Notes: a model not told the origin generated them from the letters alone. Numbered from the stretch's first letter, positions 1 to 6,019 are shown. The stretch: DNA of 40,305 bases from a virus (IMGVR_UViG_3300032236_000810:1-40305); one strand, 5' to 3'. Made by a program: numbers and translations.

Positions 1-26
1 CCAATATCTAATTCTTTGAATGTCAT
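1..26 (-). CDS. 5' end of a small early gene (partial)
   Basis: Only the first eight or nine codons are inside the window; the protein begins MTFKELDI. Its ATG shares one base with the TAA of the upstream gene (a TAATG junction), the usual coupling in this array. Product unknown. Confidence 0.5.
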
Positions 27-223
27 TATTCTTTCTCCAAATCAATCTCATAACAATTAATTTCATTGCCACTCACTTTCAATAGTGTATTACCCTTATT
101 ATCATATACTCTCATATGTTCATCATATACACCATGCAAATCAGAATATTCATCACAATCCCATGAGATAGTGGCCTTATACTTATTAAGAAGTTCTCTC
201 AATTCTGTTTTAAAATCATTCAT
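26..223 (-). CDS. small hypothetical early protein, 65 aa
   Basis: An acidic 65-residue protein, not recognised. It has a charged helical N-terminus (MNDFKTELRELLNKY) and a beta-rich remainder with many D, Y and N residues. The ATG at 223 overlaps the stop of the next gene upstream, and a GGA sits about ten bases ahead. It belongs to the run of tightly coupled minus-strand small genes read from the promoter at 1232-1259. Such genes in T4-like phages usually act early on the host, but nothing here shows what this one does. Confidence 0.6.
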   Translation of the reverse strand: MNDFKTELRELLNKYKATISWDCDEYSDLHGVYDEHMRVYDNKGNTLLKVSGNEINCYEIDLEKE

Positions 224-384
224 TATTCAATTTCCAATTCTTTTACTGCTTCCATAATAAAATCGGGATAGTTTTTCAGAACTATATTGACATACTCTTT
301 TAATTCAGTAAATGAACATTCTAAATCATAATAATCCTTTTCACCATCATCCAGAATCCAATATACTCTATATTTGTTTTTCAT
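223..384 (-). CDS. small hypothetical early protein, 53 aa
   Basis: A 53-codon reading frame from ATG at 384 to TAA at 223, coupled by TAATG to the gene at 26-223. The product starts MKNKYRVYWILDDGEKDYY and ends KELEIE. It is acidic with a likely beta-strand start and a helical end. Not recognised. Its codon use, size and coupling match its neighbours, which is the main support. Confidence 0.6.
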   Translation of the reverse strand: MKNKYRVYWILDDGEKDYYDLECSFTELKEYVNIVLKNYPDFIMEAVKELEIE

Positions 385-401
385 TATTCATCACGATATA
401 A

Positions 402-551
402 TCAGACATAACCAAACTCTAAAATACTATCAATTTCCTTTCCTTTCTTTTCTTTCCATTCATTAAATGCTTTCTCTAATTCATACCATTCAGTAGAATA
501 TAATTTAATACTGGTAGAATCAATAATAGATTCAAATTCATCCCATTCCAT
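402..551 (-). CDS. small hypothetical early protein, 49 aa
   Basis: Runs from ATG at 551 to TGA at 402. The protein (MEWDEFESIIDS...) is acidic, aromatic-rich and mostly helical, with the segment WYELEKAFNEWKEKKGKE near its middle. Its start codon shares a base with the stop of the gene at 551-709. Function unknown. Confidence 0.6.
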   Translation of the reverse strand: MEWDEFESIIDSTSIKLYSTEWYELEKAFNEWKEKKGKEIDSILEFGYV

Positions 552-709
552 TATACAATCTCCAATTCTTTTACATAATAGAAACCATTATGATTTCTGG
601 TATTCAATCTATTAACTTCTTCTATTGCATCAGATTCATCCTTAGATAACATATCATGACAAATAACACCACCAAAATCAGTATCTAACATAACTGCATA
701 TACTTTCAT
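551..709 (-). CDS. small hypothetical early protein, 52 aa
   Basis: Runs from ATG at 709 to TAA at 551. The product begins MKVYAVMLDTDFGGVICHD and ends FYYVKELEIV. The strand-strand-helix-strand pattern (MKVYxV..., SDAIEEVNRLN, FYYVKELEI) is shared loosely with the genes at 714-875 and 1030-1197, suggesting diverged copies of one small fold. Function unknown. Confidence 0.6.
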   Translation of the reverse strand: MKVYAVMLDTDFGGVICHDMLSKDESDAIEEVNRLNTRNHNGFYYVKELEIV

Positions 710-713
710 TATA

Positions 714-875
714 TTATACTCCAATCAATTCTTGCTCAATAATATCAAAGTTAATACGGTTAATATAATCGGGAAGATCATCAATATATTTCTGAGCTAA
801 TTCTTCAGTAGTAAATACCCCAGAGATATAATGCTCTTCCCATCTTTGATATTCTACAATATAAACTTTACTCAT
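714..875 (-). CDS. small hypothetical early protein, 53 aa
   Basis: Runs from ATG at 875 to TAA at 714. The protein starts MSKVYIVEYQRWEEHYISGVF, has a central helix TTEELAQKYIDDL and a C-terminal strand, ending QELIGV. The order strand, helix, strand resembles the neighbour at 551-709. Coupled by TAATG to 875-1030. Function unknown. Confidence 0.6.
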   Translation of the reverse strand: MSKVYIVEYQRWEEHYISGVFTTEELAQKYIDDLPDYINRINFDIIEQELIGV

Positions 876-1030
876 TATTCCACCAAATACAGTTCATCCA
901 CAAAAAAATATAATGTTTTATTTCTCTCATGCAATTCTCTAGCGAGTTTCTCAGCATCATCTATATTGGTAAATACCTTATCACTCGCTAATGTTAGTGT
1001 CAATTCGTTTTTAACTACAAATAATTCCAT
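875..1030 (-). CDS. small hypothetical early protein, 51 aa
   Basis: Runs from ATG at 1030 to TAA at 875. The product starts MELFVVKNELTLTLASDKVF, continues with a helix (NIDDAEKLARELHERN) and ends with the strand LYFFVDELYLVE. Both ends are coupled to neighbours by one-base overlaps. Same general fold pattern as the adjacent small genes. Function unknown. Confidence 0.6.
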   Translation of the reverse strand: MELFVVKNELTLTLASDKVFTNIDDAEKLARELHERNKTLYFFVDELYLVE

Positions 1031-1197
1031 TATACAAACTCCCTAATGGATATAATATCAATCATATCACCGTGAATATAATATACTTTTTCTAATGCTT
1101 CATTTTCTGATTTAGCATTAATAAAATCTACTTTTTTAATAGTATCCTTAGTGAATACATAATCAAATTTTTCAAGTTCTACTTCATATTCTTTCAT
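1030..1197 (-). CDS. small hypothetical early protein, 55 aa; first gene after the promoter
   Basis: Runs from ATG at 1197 to TAA at 1030. A purine-rich ribosome-binding site (GGAAAGGAAAAG) lies just upstream. The protein begins MKEYEVELEKFDYVF and contains a helix AKSENEALEKVYYIHGD. It is the first gene after the sigma70-type promoter at 1232-1259. Function unknown. Confidence 0.65.
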   Translation of the reverse strand: MKEYEVELEKFDYVFTKDTIKKVDFINAKSENEALEKVYYIHGDMIDIISIREFV

Positions 1198-1231
1198 CTT
1201 TCTCTTTTCCTTTCCTTCAAACTATGGGGAT

Positions 1232-1259
1232 AGTATACCAGAAAATTGGTAAAAGTCAA
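1232..1259 (-). promoter_or_regulatory. sigma70-type early promoter
   Basis: On the minus strand TTGACT (1259-1254) and TATACT (1237-1232) are separated by 16 bases, with TGG just before the -10 (extended -10). The conserved trailer CCATAGTTTGA follows. It points at the small-gene run 1197 to 1. Confidence 0.8.
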
Positions 1260-1432
1260 GCGTTTATTGTAACTCATTCAGAAACAGATTGTTCACTATC
1301 GTGAAACTGGTGCACCAGGTTGCATGGAATTGGATTGGCAAGGGGTATGGTATGTTTCATTCACACAGGAACGTCATACCCCTTGTATGTTATTGATTTT
1401 ATTGATGTGAAAATGAGTAAAAATCGGTTAAT
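1260..1432. repeat. noncoding gap with a 12-base palindrome and an 11-bp inverted repeat
   Basis: No convincing gene lies between 1198 and 1432. CTGGTGCACCAG at 1307-1318 is a perfect palindrome. CAAGGGGTATG (1339-1349) and CATACCCCTTG (1375-1385) form a perfect 11-bp stem around a 25-base loop. Neither is followed by a T-run on either strand, so a simple terminator is not supported. The patch is richer in G+C than its surroundings. Confidence 0.6.
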
Positions 1433-1672
1433 TTATGATTGATCGTCACATTTTTCCCATACTATATTGCCGCCCATCCAATTTTTGGTTTTACCATAAT
1501 ACATTTTAAACCATTCTCCCATAGTATCTTTGTATATGATATAATCAATACCGAGCTGTTTATATTTCTTCAATATACTCTCAGCATCATTAGTGATTGA
1601 CATACCATCACCATTATCAACCAGATATACAGTTCTACTAAATTCATCTTTCTTCTTTTCAGTATATGACAT
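1433..1672 (-). CDS. small hypothetical early protein, 79 aa
   Basis: Start taken at ATG 1672 (MSYTEKKKDEF...) rather than the in-frame ATG at 1684. A GGTG motif lies about seven bases ahead of 1672, and 1684 lies inside the upstream gene without a site. The protein has a lysine-rich start, a helix DAESILKKYKQLGIDYIIY and an aromatic end. Not recognised. Confidence 0.6.
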   Translation of the reverse strand: MSYTEKKKDEFSRTVYLVDNGDGMSITNDAESILKKYKQLGIDYIIYKDTMGEWFKMYYGKTKNWMGGNIVWEKCDDQS

Positions 1673-1677
1673 TATAT

Positions 1678-1920
1678 TCACCATTTACCATTTGTTTTGT
1701 TTATATCAATAAAGGTATCATCATTATTCTCACTAATAAGGTATGAGATATCCCTTTCATAACATTCAGCAATCAATAATTCATCCGACAATTTGGCATA
1801 ACCAATATGTCCAGTTTCTAAAATATCATATAGATATTGTTGGTCCCCATTATCCAAAATAGCAAACAAATCATCTTCAATAAGAATTTGAATAACCTTT
1901 TTACGATCAAATTCACTCAT
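1678..1920 (-). CDS. small hypothetical early protein, 80 aa
   Basis: Start chosen at ATG 1920 (MSEFDRKKVIQIL...), which follows TTGGAGTATAATATT, a good ribosome-binding site. The upstream in-frame ATG at 1944 is inside the previous gene. The acidic protein ends NKTNGKW. Not recognised. Confidence 0.6.
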   Translation of the reverse strand: MSEFDRKKVIQILIEDDLFAILDNGDQQYLYDILETGHIGYAKLSDELLIAECYERDISYLISENNDDTFIDINKTNGKW

Positions 1921-1924
1921 AATA

Positions 1925-2128
1925 TTATACTCCAATGTAATCATTCAAATCAATTCTAATCAGTGCCCGATATTCCTTCATACTAATCATACCCTTATCC
2001 CACATTTCAAATAACCACCGAATCCAACCATTGAATACCATATTGGGTGTATCCTGATATTGTTTGACTGGATCAATATATTGGTCCACATACTGATTCA
2101 CAAAGATTTTCTTTTCATACTTTGTCAT
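1925..2128 (-). CDS. small hypothetical early protein, 67 aa
   Basis: A tyrosine- and tryptophan-rich, largely helical protein (MTKYEKKIFVNQYVDQYI...GWIRWLFEMWDKG...). Its stop lies four bases from the start of the following gene, whose ribosome-binding site is within its last codons. Not recognised. Confidence 0.6.
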   Translation of the reverse strand: MTKYEKKIFVNQYVDQYIDPVKQYQDTPNMVFNGWIRWLFEMWDKGMISMKEYRALIRIDLNDYIGV

Positions 2129-2129
2129 A

Positions 2130-2216
2130 TTATACCCGAACTATTCTAGATTTATCATTTCCGATTAATACCGAAGTAATAACCATTAAACTAATAACAA
2201 TAATATATCCAATCAT
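2130..2216 (-). CDS. 28-residue single-pass membrane peptide
   Basis: A very short frame from ATG 2216 to TAA 2130. The first 19 residues (MIGYIIVISLMVITSVLIG) are a hydrophobic helix, followed by a positively charged tail NDKSRIVRV. GGGAT lies about eight bases upstream, and the gene is only two bases from each neighbour's boundary. A role at the inner membrane is inferred from composition only. Confidence 0.5.
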   Translation of the reverse strand: MIGYIIVISLMVITSVLIGNDKSRIVRV

Positions 2217-2218
2217 TA

Positions 2219-2464
2219 TTAAATCCCTGAGATAAGGTTATCAAAGAAATGCTGATCCTTTTCTTCATATACTCCCAAAAACCATTTATTGATATGTTTG
2301 GAAGTAGTTTTAGACCATTTCTTATTAGTTTTATAATAACCAGCAGGAATACTGCCAACCAGATTAGAAACAAAACAGGCGACTGGTGTATTATAAGAGA
2401 ATAATACTACAATACCATTTACAGTCAATTCGGTTTCATTTGCTGAGATTTTCTTGAGGTTCAT
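2219..2464 (-). CDS. conserved small phage protein, 81 aa
   Basis: Start set at ATG 2464 (MNLKKISANE...). The longer in-frame start at 2530 would lie inside the promoter, and a GAGAGAAAG site precedes 2464. The middle and end read VLFSYNTPVACFV and KKWSKTTSKHINKWF. This resembles a small phage family I have seen with the same order (SYxTPVA, then a W-S-x-TTSKHINxW helix), but I know of no assigned function. First gene behind the promoter at 2502-2530. Confidence 0.7.
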   Translation of the reverse strand: MNLKKISANETELTVNGIVVLFSYNTPVACFVSNLVGSIPAGYYKTNKKWSKTTSKHINKWFLGVYEEKDQHFFDNLISGI

Positions 2465-2501
2465 TTTCTTTCTCTCTGTGTGTGTTTTCAAACTATGGTG
2501 T

Positions 2502-2530
2502 ATTATCCCATAGAAAATGCTAAATGTCAA
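2502..2530 (-). promoter_or_regulatory. sigma70-type early promoter with operator-like inverted repeat
   Basis: On the minus strand TTGACA (2530-2525), a 17-base spacer and GATAAT (2507-2502). CTATGG and CCATAG form an inverted repeat with nine bases between, straddling the -10. The trailer CCATAGTTTGA is shared with the promoters at 1232 and 5091. Confidence 0.85.
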
Positions 2531-2576
2531 TAGTCAATCATGAAACAATCTATTTCCTGAGAGTAAACAATCGGGG

Positions 2577-2611
2577 TGCGACAATTTGTCACACTGCGTC
2601 ATATTGTCGCA
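2577..2611. repeat. 9-bp inverted repeat in a noncoding gap
   Basis: TGCGACAAT (2577-2585) and ATTGTCGCA (2603-2611) form a perfect stem. The loop contains a further TTGTCACA, so the TTGTCRCA unit occurs twice in one direction and once in the other. On the plus strand GTTTTATAAG follows, giving a weak terminator-like look. The stretch 2531-2808 has no gene I can support. A second short hairpin, GTCCCGAAGGGAC, lies near 2714. Confidence 0.55.
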
Positions 2612-2808
2612 GTTTTATAAGTGATTGATTTAAAAGATAATGTTAAATACCAAAAAATACTACATATCATTATCTGATATAATAATAATGAAGTAATAAA
2701 ATGAAGTTTATTCGTCCCGAAGGGACTAGATATAAACTAAACTAGAAATGATTATAATATGATATGTCTTTTTATACTGGCTACTAATATACTAGTAATA
2801 TGATATGC

Positions 2809-3003
2809 CTATCTGGGGTTAGATAATGTCAATACGATATTAGAACGATTTTCAATATCCATTCTAATATAATCTTCAATCATTTCCTTTATACTCTCTT
2901 CATCTATTCTATCAATATACTGTAGAATAAAATCCTTACACTTATTATTATAATCTTCTTGAGTAGAAATAAAATGTATGTATTGTTGTATAGTAATATT
3001 CAT
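2809..3003 (-). CDS. doubtful small protein, 64 aa
   Basis: Reads MNITIQQYIHFISTQEDYN... from ATG 3003, ending LTLSNPR. It is helical and charged and could be real, but no ribosome-binding site is visible and it stands alone in a gene-poor, very A+T-rich stretch with no promoter close by. A longer in-frame ATG at 3018 adds five residues. Weakly supported. Confidence 0.35.
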   Translation of the reverse strand: MNITIQQYIHFISTQEDYNNKCKDFILQYIDRIDEESIKEMIEDYIRMDIENRSNIVLTLSNPR

Positions 3004-3174
3004 ATTATTATATATCATATACTATCAATAGAGGTAATATCAGATATAATGCTATTGTATAGGAACTTCGTAGGAATAGGGTAATAATAGAAGAAATAAT
3101 CAATATAATCATGATATAGTAATAAACTCTATAAACCCTATTATACAAGGGAATAATGATATTAATATATGCCC

Positions 3175-3228
3175 TGTGGATAAGTATGGGGATAGGTTGT
3201 GGATAACTTTTATTATACCTGTGGATAA
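3175..3228 (+). promoter_or_regulatory. cluster of three perfect DnaA boxes (possible origin region)
   Basis: TGTGGATAA, the reverse complement of the bacterial DnaA box TTATCCACA, occurs exactly at 3175-3183, 3198-3206 and 3220-3228. Start-to-start spacing is 23 and 22 bases, so all three face the same side of the helix. A degenerate copy (TGGGGATAG) lies between the first two. The surrounding 3019-3331 has no supported gene and is A+T-rich, as origins often are. Binding of host DnaA is inferred. Confidence 0.6.
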
Positions 3229-3331
3229 GTCGCCAATGCGGCGGAAGTATGCTATAGTGTGTGTATATCTTCGTTAGTATACGTCACTATATGACACTTA
3301 GTCCCCGTATACCAACGAATATTTTTTTATA

Positions 3332-3484
3332 TTACTCCATCATTATACTGAATGTATCAATATCAAATCTATCTAAATCAATAACATACGAGTCATACTC
3401 TAACTCGCCCACCTCTAATACTCTTTCTTTGATATCATCTAGGTCTAATGGTTCAAACTCATATACTTTGTTTAATACACTCAT
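3332..3484 (-). CDS. small acidic hypothetical protein, 50 aa
   Basis: Runs from ATG 3484 to TAA 3332. Strongly acidic (MSVLNKVYEFEPLDLDDIKE...), with many D and E and an end FSIMME. GAGAG lies about ten bases upstream. Highly acidic small early phage proteins are sometimes DNA mimics or inhibitors, but nothing specific shows that here. Confidence 0.55.
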   Translation of the reverse strand: MSVLNKVYEFEPLDLDDIKERVLEVGELEYDSYVIDLDRFDIDTFSIMME

Positions 3485-3631
3485 ATTTCACTCTCTAATT
3501 TTAAATTATTATAAATACATGAATATTCAATATATTGCTTGGCACATATCCTACGGGTTTATATCACTGCCACGACTGATATAGTGAATATACACTGTTA
3601 GATTACATTATGTGTCCCAAATATAGTTATA

Positions 3632-3766
3632 TCAGGGTATCCAGTCCCACCTCTCACTGTTTGGATATTGAGAATCTGTATTAAAGAATAACGTATAATC
3701 AACGGTAGCTGCTCTTATACACCATTCAATAATACAACCAATAATAATGACATTCACTATAGGCAT
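3632..3766 (-). CDS. doubtful small membrane peptide, 44 aa
   Basis: Runs from ATG 3766 to TGA 3632. The product starts with a hydrophobic stretch MPIVNVIIIGCIIEWCI and ends in a polar tail with several tryptophans. No ribosome-binding site is seen. The flanks 3485-3631 and 3767-3921 show no other gene; the latter has a small hairpin near 3869-3888. Confidence 0.35.
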   Translation of the reverse strand: MPIVNVIIIGCIIEWCIRAATVDYTLFFNTDSQYPNSERWDWIP

Positions 3767-3921
3767 AATACACACATAAGACCGATATAGGGCAGTGTTA
3801 ATAGTCACCTAGTGAATATATTGATAGTATCATACAATCAGAATACAGGGTTTCCCATTATACCCTAATACTTTAAAAAATAGAGTATTGAAATGGGTTT
3901 TACTGCATCTATAATATGGTA

Positions 3922-4086
3922 TTACATTCCCACTCTAAATGCCATTGATAATACGCCACCTGATACCATCATAAATCTCCATGCAGTATTGCTATCAGTG
4001 AATCTCTTCCTTACTGATACATTATCTACAGTATATGTCACTGTGAATGGTAGATTCCTGGCCTTTATTACTTTACTTGACTTCAT
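3922..4086 (-). CDS. small basic hypothetical protein, 54 aa
   Basis: Runs from ATG 4086 to TAA 3922, preceded by AAGG at a seven-base distance. The protein (MKSSKVIKARNLPFTVTYTV...) is basic and beta-rich at its start, with a helix around DSNTAWRFMM. Not recognised. It is coupled loosely to 4096-4215. Confidence 0.55.
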   Translation of the reverse strand: MKSSKVIKARNLPFTVTYTVDNVSVRKRFTDSNTAWRFMMVSGGVLSMAFRVGM

Positions 4087-4095
4087 TAGTATACC

Positions 4096-4215
4096 TTAAA
4101 TATCTTGATTTAAATGTCTTTCTGCCATACTCTTATCAATATATGATGCTATAATCCTATCTCTATTATTGTATACACACCACAATTTAATATAGGGATT
4201 GTATTTTATATACAT
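4096..4215 (-). CDS. very small hypothetical protein, 39 aa
   Basis: Runs from ATG 4215 to TAA 4096 behind a clear AAGGA site. The sequence MYIKYNPYIKLWCVYNNR leads into a helix DKSMAERHLNQDI. Its start is next to the stop of 4217-4387. Not recognised. Confidence 0.5.
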   Translation of the reverse strand: MYIKYNPYIKLWCVYNNRDRIIASYIDKSMAERHLNQDI

Positions 4216-4216
4216 T

Positions 4217-4387
4217 TCAATTCCTTATTTCAAACATTATTGAGATATCATCGCCTTCTTCCATTTCAGCACATATATCAGTAGCAATATCAGAAGCAGC
4301 ATCTTCTGATTCTGCCAATATAATGTCAACCCATTTAATACCTGTTTTCATGTCTTCAAATTCTACCTTGAAAGTTTGCATTTCCAT
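4217..4387 (-). CDS. small acidic hypothetical protein, 56 aa
   Basis: Runs from ATG 4387 to TGA 4217. It starts MEMQTFKVEFEDMKTGIKW, then an acidic helix (AESEDAASDIATDICAEMEE) and a final strand ISIMFEIRN. The strand-helix-strand layout matches the small genes at 551-1197. Not recognised. Confidence 0.55.
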   Translation of the reverse strand: MEMQTFKVEFEDMKTGIKWVDIILAESEDAASDIATDICAEMEEGDDISIMFEIRN

Positions 4388-4402
4388 TATACTATACCTA
4401 TA

Positions 4403-4615
4403 TTAAACTAATCCATCCAACATCAAAGCAGGTCTATTAACTGGTGTTTTACTACCGAATACTAACTTACTCTTGGCAGATACCTTGCGAGATACCCTTA
4501 CTTTCTTTGACTTACATACTGTAACCTTTCCACCATTCATAAGATATTCGGTTACTGCTAGAGTATTCAATAGTGAATCTCTTACTTTGGTTTCATTCTT
4601 ATTCAATATACTCAT
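4403..4615 (-). CDS. small basic hypothetical protein, 70 aa
   Basis: Start set at ATG 4615 (MSILNKNETKVRDSLL...), which has GAGG about ten bases upstream. The in-frame ATG at 4660 lies within the preceding gene. The middle and C-terminus are lysine- and arginine-rich (KSKKVRVSRKVSAKSK), which would allow nucleic-acid binding, but no domain is recognised. Confidence 0.55.
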   Translation of the reverse strand: MSILNKNETKVRDSLLNTLAVTEYLMNGGKVTVCKSKKVRVSRKVSAKSKLVFGSKTPVNRPALMLDGLV

Positions 4616-4619
4616 TATA

Positions 4620-4778
4620 TTATACCTCTTCAATATCAATAACACATAGTTCATTGGCACGTAGCATACCGTCTGCCTTTAATACTACCTCTTTAGCAGT
4701 ATCTCCATATAGGGTATGCTTTCCAATGAGATACTCTCCCATATACTCATATAATACACTAACCAGATACTCATTCAT
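4620..4778 (-). CDS. small hypothetical protein, 52 aa
   Basis: Runs from ATG 4778 to TAA 4620. Reads MNEYLVSVLYEYMGEYLIGK, a helix GDTAKEVVLKADGMLRA and an end CVIDIEEV. It is joined to the upstream lipopeptide gene by an ATGA overlap and carries the ribosome-binding site of the next gene in its last codons. Not recognised. Confidence 0.55.
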   Translation of the reverse strand: MNEYLVSVLYEYMGEYLIGKHTLYGDTAKEVVLKADGMLRANELCVIDIEEV

Positions 4779-4864
4779 TTTCCGAATACCACTAATAATA
4801 CATAATCAACACACCCGACAATACCAGACAATACCAGGGTTATTAATAAGAGTTTTATATTCAT
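4775..4864 (-). CDS. 29-residue lipoprotein-like membrane peptide
   Basis: Runs from ATG 4864 to TGA 4775, overlapping the next gene by ATGA. The peptide is one lysine, then a hydrophobic run (LLLITLVLSGIVGC) ending in a lipobox-like IVGC, followed by another hydrophobic stretch VDYVLLVVFGK. It could be a tiny lipoprotein or a membrane-spanning peptide. Function unknown. Confidence 0.45.
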   Translation of the reverse strand: MNIKLLLITLVLSGIVGCVDYVLLVVFGK

Positions 4865-4918
4865 TTGATTTTCTCTCTCTGTTTTCAAACTATAGGACGT
4901 ACTATTGCTTGTAGATAC

Positions 4919-5053
4919 TTACAGACTATCTTTTTCTTTCCACAGACGATCCATATATTCATTATGTTCCTTTTTCTTTACATTATCAAGATAATCAGTA
5001 TAACAGAAGTATACAAGATATAATACAACAAAAACAGATAATACAGTAAACAT
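4919..5053 (-). CDS. small single-pass membrane protein, 44 aa
   Basis: Runs from ATG 5053 to TAA 4919, with GGAG nine bases upstream. Residues 1-18 (MFTVLSVFVVLYLVYFCY) form a membrane helix and the rest is a charged cytoplasmic-type tail. It is the first gene behind the early promoter at 5091-5119. Function unknown. Confidence 0.6.
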   Translation of the reverse strand: MFTVLSVFVVLYLVYFCYTDYLDNVKKKEHNEYMDRLWKEKDSL

Positions 5054-5090
5054 AATTTAATCTCCAATCAATTTCTCTAAACTATGGTGT

Positions 5091-5119
5091 ATTGTCCCAT
5101 ATTCTTTAGGAAATGTCAA
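5091..5119 (-). promoter_or_regulatory. sigma70-type early promoter
   Basis: On the minus strand TTGACA (5119-5114), 17 bases, GACAAT (5096-5091). ATATGG and CCATAG flank the -10 as an inverted repeat, and the trailer CCATAGTTT is conserved with the other early promoters. Reads into the small-gene run starting at 5053. Confidence 0.85.
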
Positions 5120-5181
5120 GCATTATTTTCACTTTTTTTCAATCTTTTTTCTTGAGTGATATCAGTGGGTTACTAAGGGTA

Positions 5182-5210
5182 TTGACAAATGGTAGAGAGT
5201 GTGGTATAAT
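5182..5210 (+). promoter_or_regulatory. consensus sigma70 promoter with no gene downstream
   Basis: TTGACA (5182-5187), exactly 17 bases, TATAAT (5205-5210), with TGG in front of the -10. It is a perfect consensus promoter. Transcription would start near 5217 and run against the minus-strand genes from 5344 on. No plus-strand gene follows. The product would be an untranslated or antisense RNA whose first 60 bases contain a G-quadruplex tract. Confidence 0.75.
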
Positions 5211-5244
5211 GTATTGATTTATAATGACTTTTGACTTTATATAA

Positions 5245-5271
5245 GGGGATGATGGGGATGGGGGAGGGGGG
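5245..5271 (+). other. G-quadruplex-forming tract
   Basis: Four G runs (GGGG, GGGG, GGGGG, GGGGGG) are separated by loops of 5, 2 and 1 bases, fitting the G3+N1-7 rule. It is unique in an otherwise A+T-rich window. G is on the non-template strand of the promoter at 5182-5210, which favours a stable RNA-DNA hybrid. No gene lies in 5054-5343. Confidence 0.75.
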
Positions 5272-5343
5272 ATAGTAGAAAAAGCTCATTCTGGCCCAAA
5301 CTCTTTTTTTCAATATTTTATTTTCCCAGAAAAAAAAGCAAAT

Positions 5344-5529
5344 TTAGTCTTTTTGATTTTCAAATTTTTTTTCTGGGGCAGGAATTCCCATACCCCCTTT
5401 TCGGTAATCTTCTATGATCAACTCATAGAGTCTCTCTAGTTTGGAAGCTATCTGTACGTTGTGGTTGTCCTCTGTGCACCAACGAGGAAGACCAGATTGA
5501 ATTACCATTTGCCTCAGTTTTTCATTCAT
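5344..5529 (-). CDS. small hypothetical protein, 61 aa
   Basis: Reads MNEKLRQMVIQSGLPRWCTED... with a helix ASKLERLYELIIEDYRKGG and a lysine-rich tail. Its overall look (an MVxQSGLP-like start, then a conserved Leu-rich helix) resembles small proteins encoded by T4-like cyanophages. No function is known to me. It overlaps the upstream zinc-ribbon gene by eight bases, so the two are likely translated together. Confidence 0.6.
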   Translation of the reverse strand: MNEKLRQMVIQSGLPRWCTEDNHNVQIASKLERLYELIIEDYRKGGMGIPAPEKKFENQKD

Positions 5530-5716
5530 TATTTTTTATTCCCGTTGATTTTTCCCAATCAACCTTTCTTTTTTTGTTTCTTTCTGTTTGATATACATCA
5601 GTACTCTCTGTACCACAATAAGAACATACTGAGTATTCATACTTCAACCCATCGTTCTCTGAAAAATGATCTGATAAAAAACCTTCATTACAAATGGGAC
5701 AAATATCTCCAACCAT
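5522..5716 (-). CDS. MqsA/YgiT-type zinc-ribbon protein, 64 aa
   Basis: Two Cys pairs, C6-P-I-C9 and C31-S-Y-C34, surround a short beta-rich segment. The end has the pattern TERNKKRKVDWEK. This matches the N-terminal zinc-binding domain of the MqsA (YgiT) antitoxin family. The C-terminal helix-turn-helix of full MqsA is absent, and no toxin gene is next to it. Zinc binding is likely. A role as a stand-alone decoy or regulator is only a possibility. Confidence 0.6.
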   Translation of the reverse strand: MVGDICPICNEGFLSDHFSENDGLKYEYSVCSYCGTESTDVYQTERNKKRKVDWEKSTGIKNNE

Positions 5717-5728
5717 TAATATTTCCCC

Positions 5729-6019
5729 CTATGGTAAGTTGCGTGGTTGTGGTGTATGTGTTCTGGGGTTAATCTCGTAAGGTTCACTCTTAATAGGAGC
5801 AGATGGTTTTGATACCACACTAGATTTAACCGTAGAAGTATTCGGATGCTGATTAGGAACAATAGCACCATACCATATGGCAAGTCCTGCAAGATAGAAG
5901 AATGCCAATCTAGTGGCTTTCAACCTTCCATTCCACATGGAAGAGAGTGCCACAAAAGACACTCCCATCATGAAGGAGAAAAGATTGAGTGATTCCAGAG
6001 AGATTTCAAAGATGTTCAT
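5729..6019 (-). CDS. small membrane protein, 96 aa
   Basis: Two predicted membrane helices (about residues 10-28, FSFMMGVSFVALSSM, and 38-54, LAFFYLAGLAIWYGAIV) with a short arginine/lysine-containing turn between them. A proline- and serine-rich tail of about 40 residues follows. The layout would fit a holin or other small phage membrane protein, but its position among early or nucleotide genes and the better holin candidate at 18110 argue against a lysis role. Not recognised. Confidence 0.6.
   Translation of the reverse strand: MNIFEISLESLNLFSFMMGVSFVALSSMWNGRLKATRLAFFYLAGLAIWYGAIVPNQHPNTSTVKSSVVSKPSAPIKSEPYEINPRTHTPQPRNLP

Noticed and set aside
3019-3331. CRISPR-like array around the TGTGGATAA repeats
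   Set aside because: The repeats are only nine bases with 13-14 base gaps and match the DnaA box; there are no cas genes.
3510-3517. TATAAATA on the plus strand in the early region
   Set aside because: No gene follows on the plus strand; only a 21-codon frame is open. In A+T-rich sequence an isolated match is expected by chance.
3893-4099. 68-residue plus-strand frame
   Set aside because: The minus strand at 3922-4086 has a better frame with a ribosome-binding site and the orientation of its neighbours.
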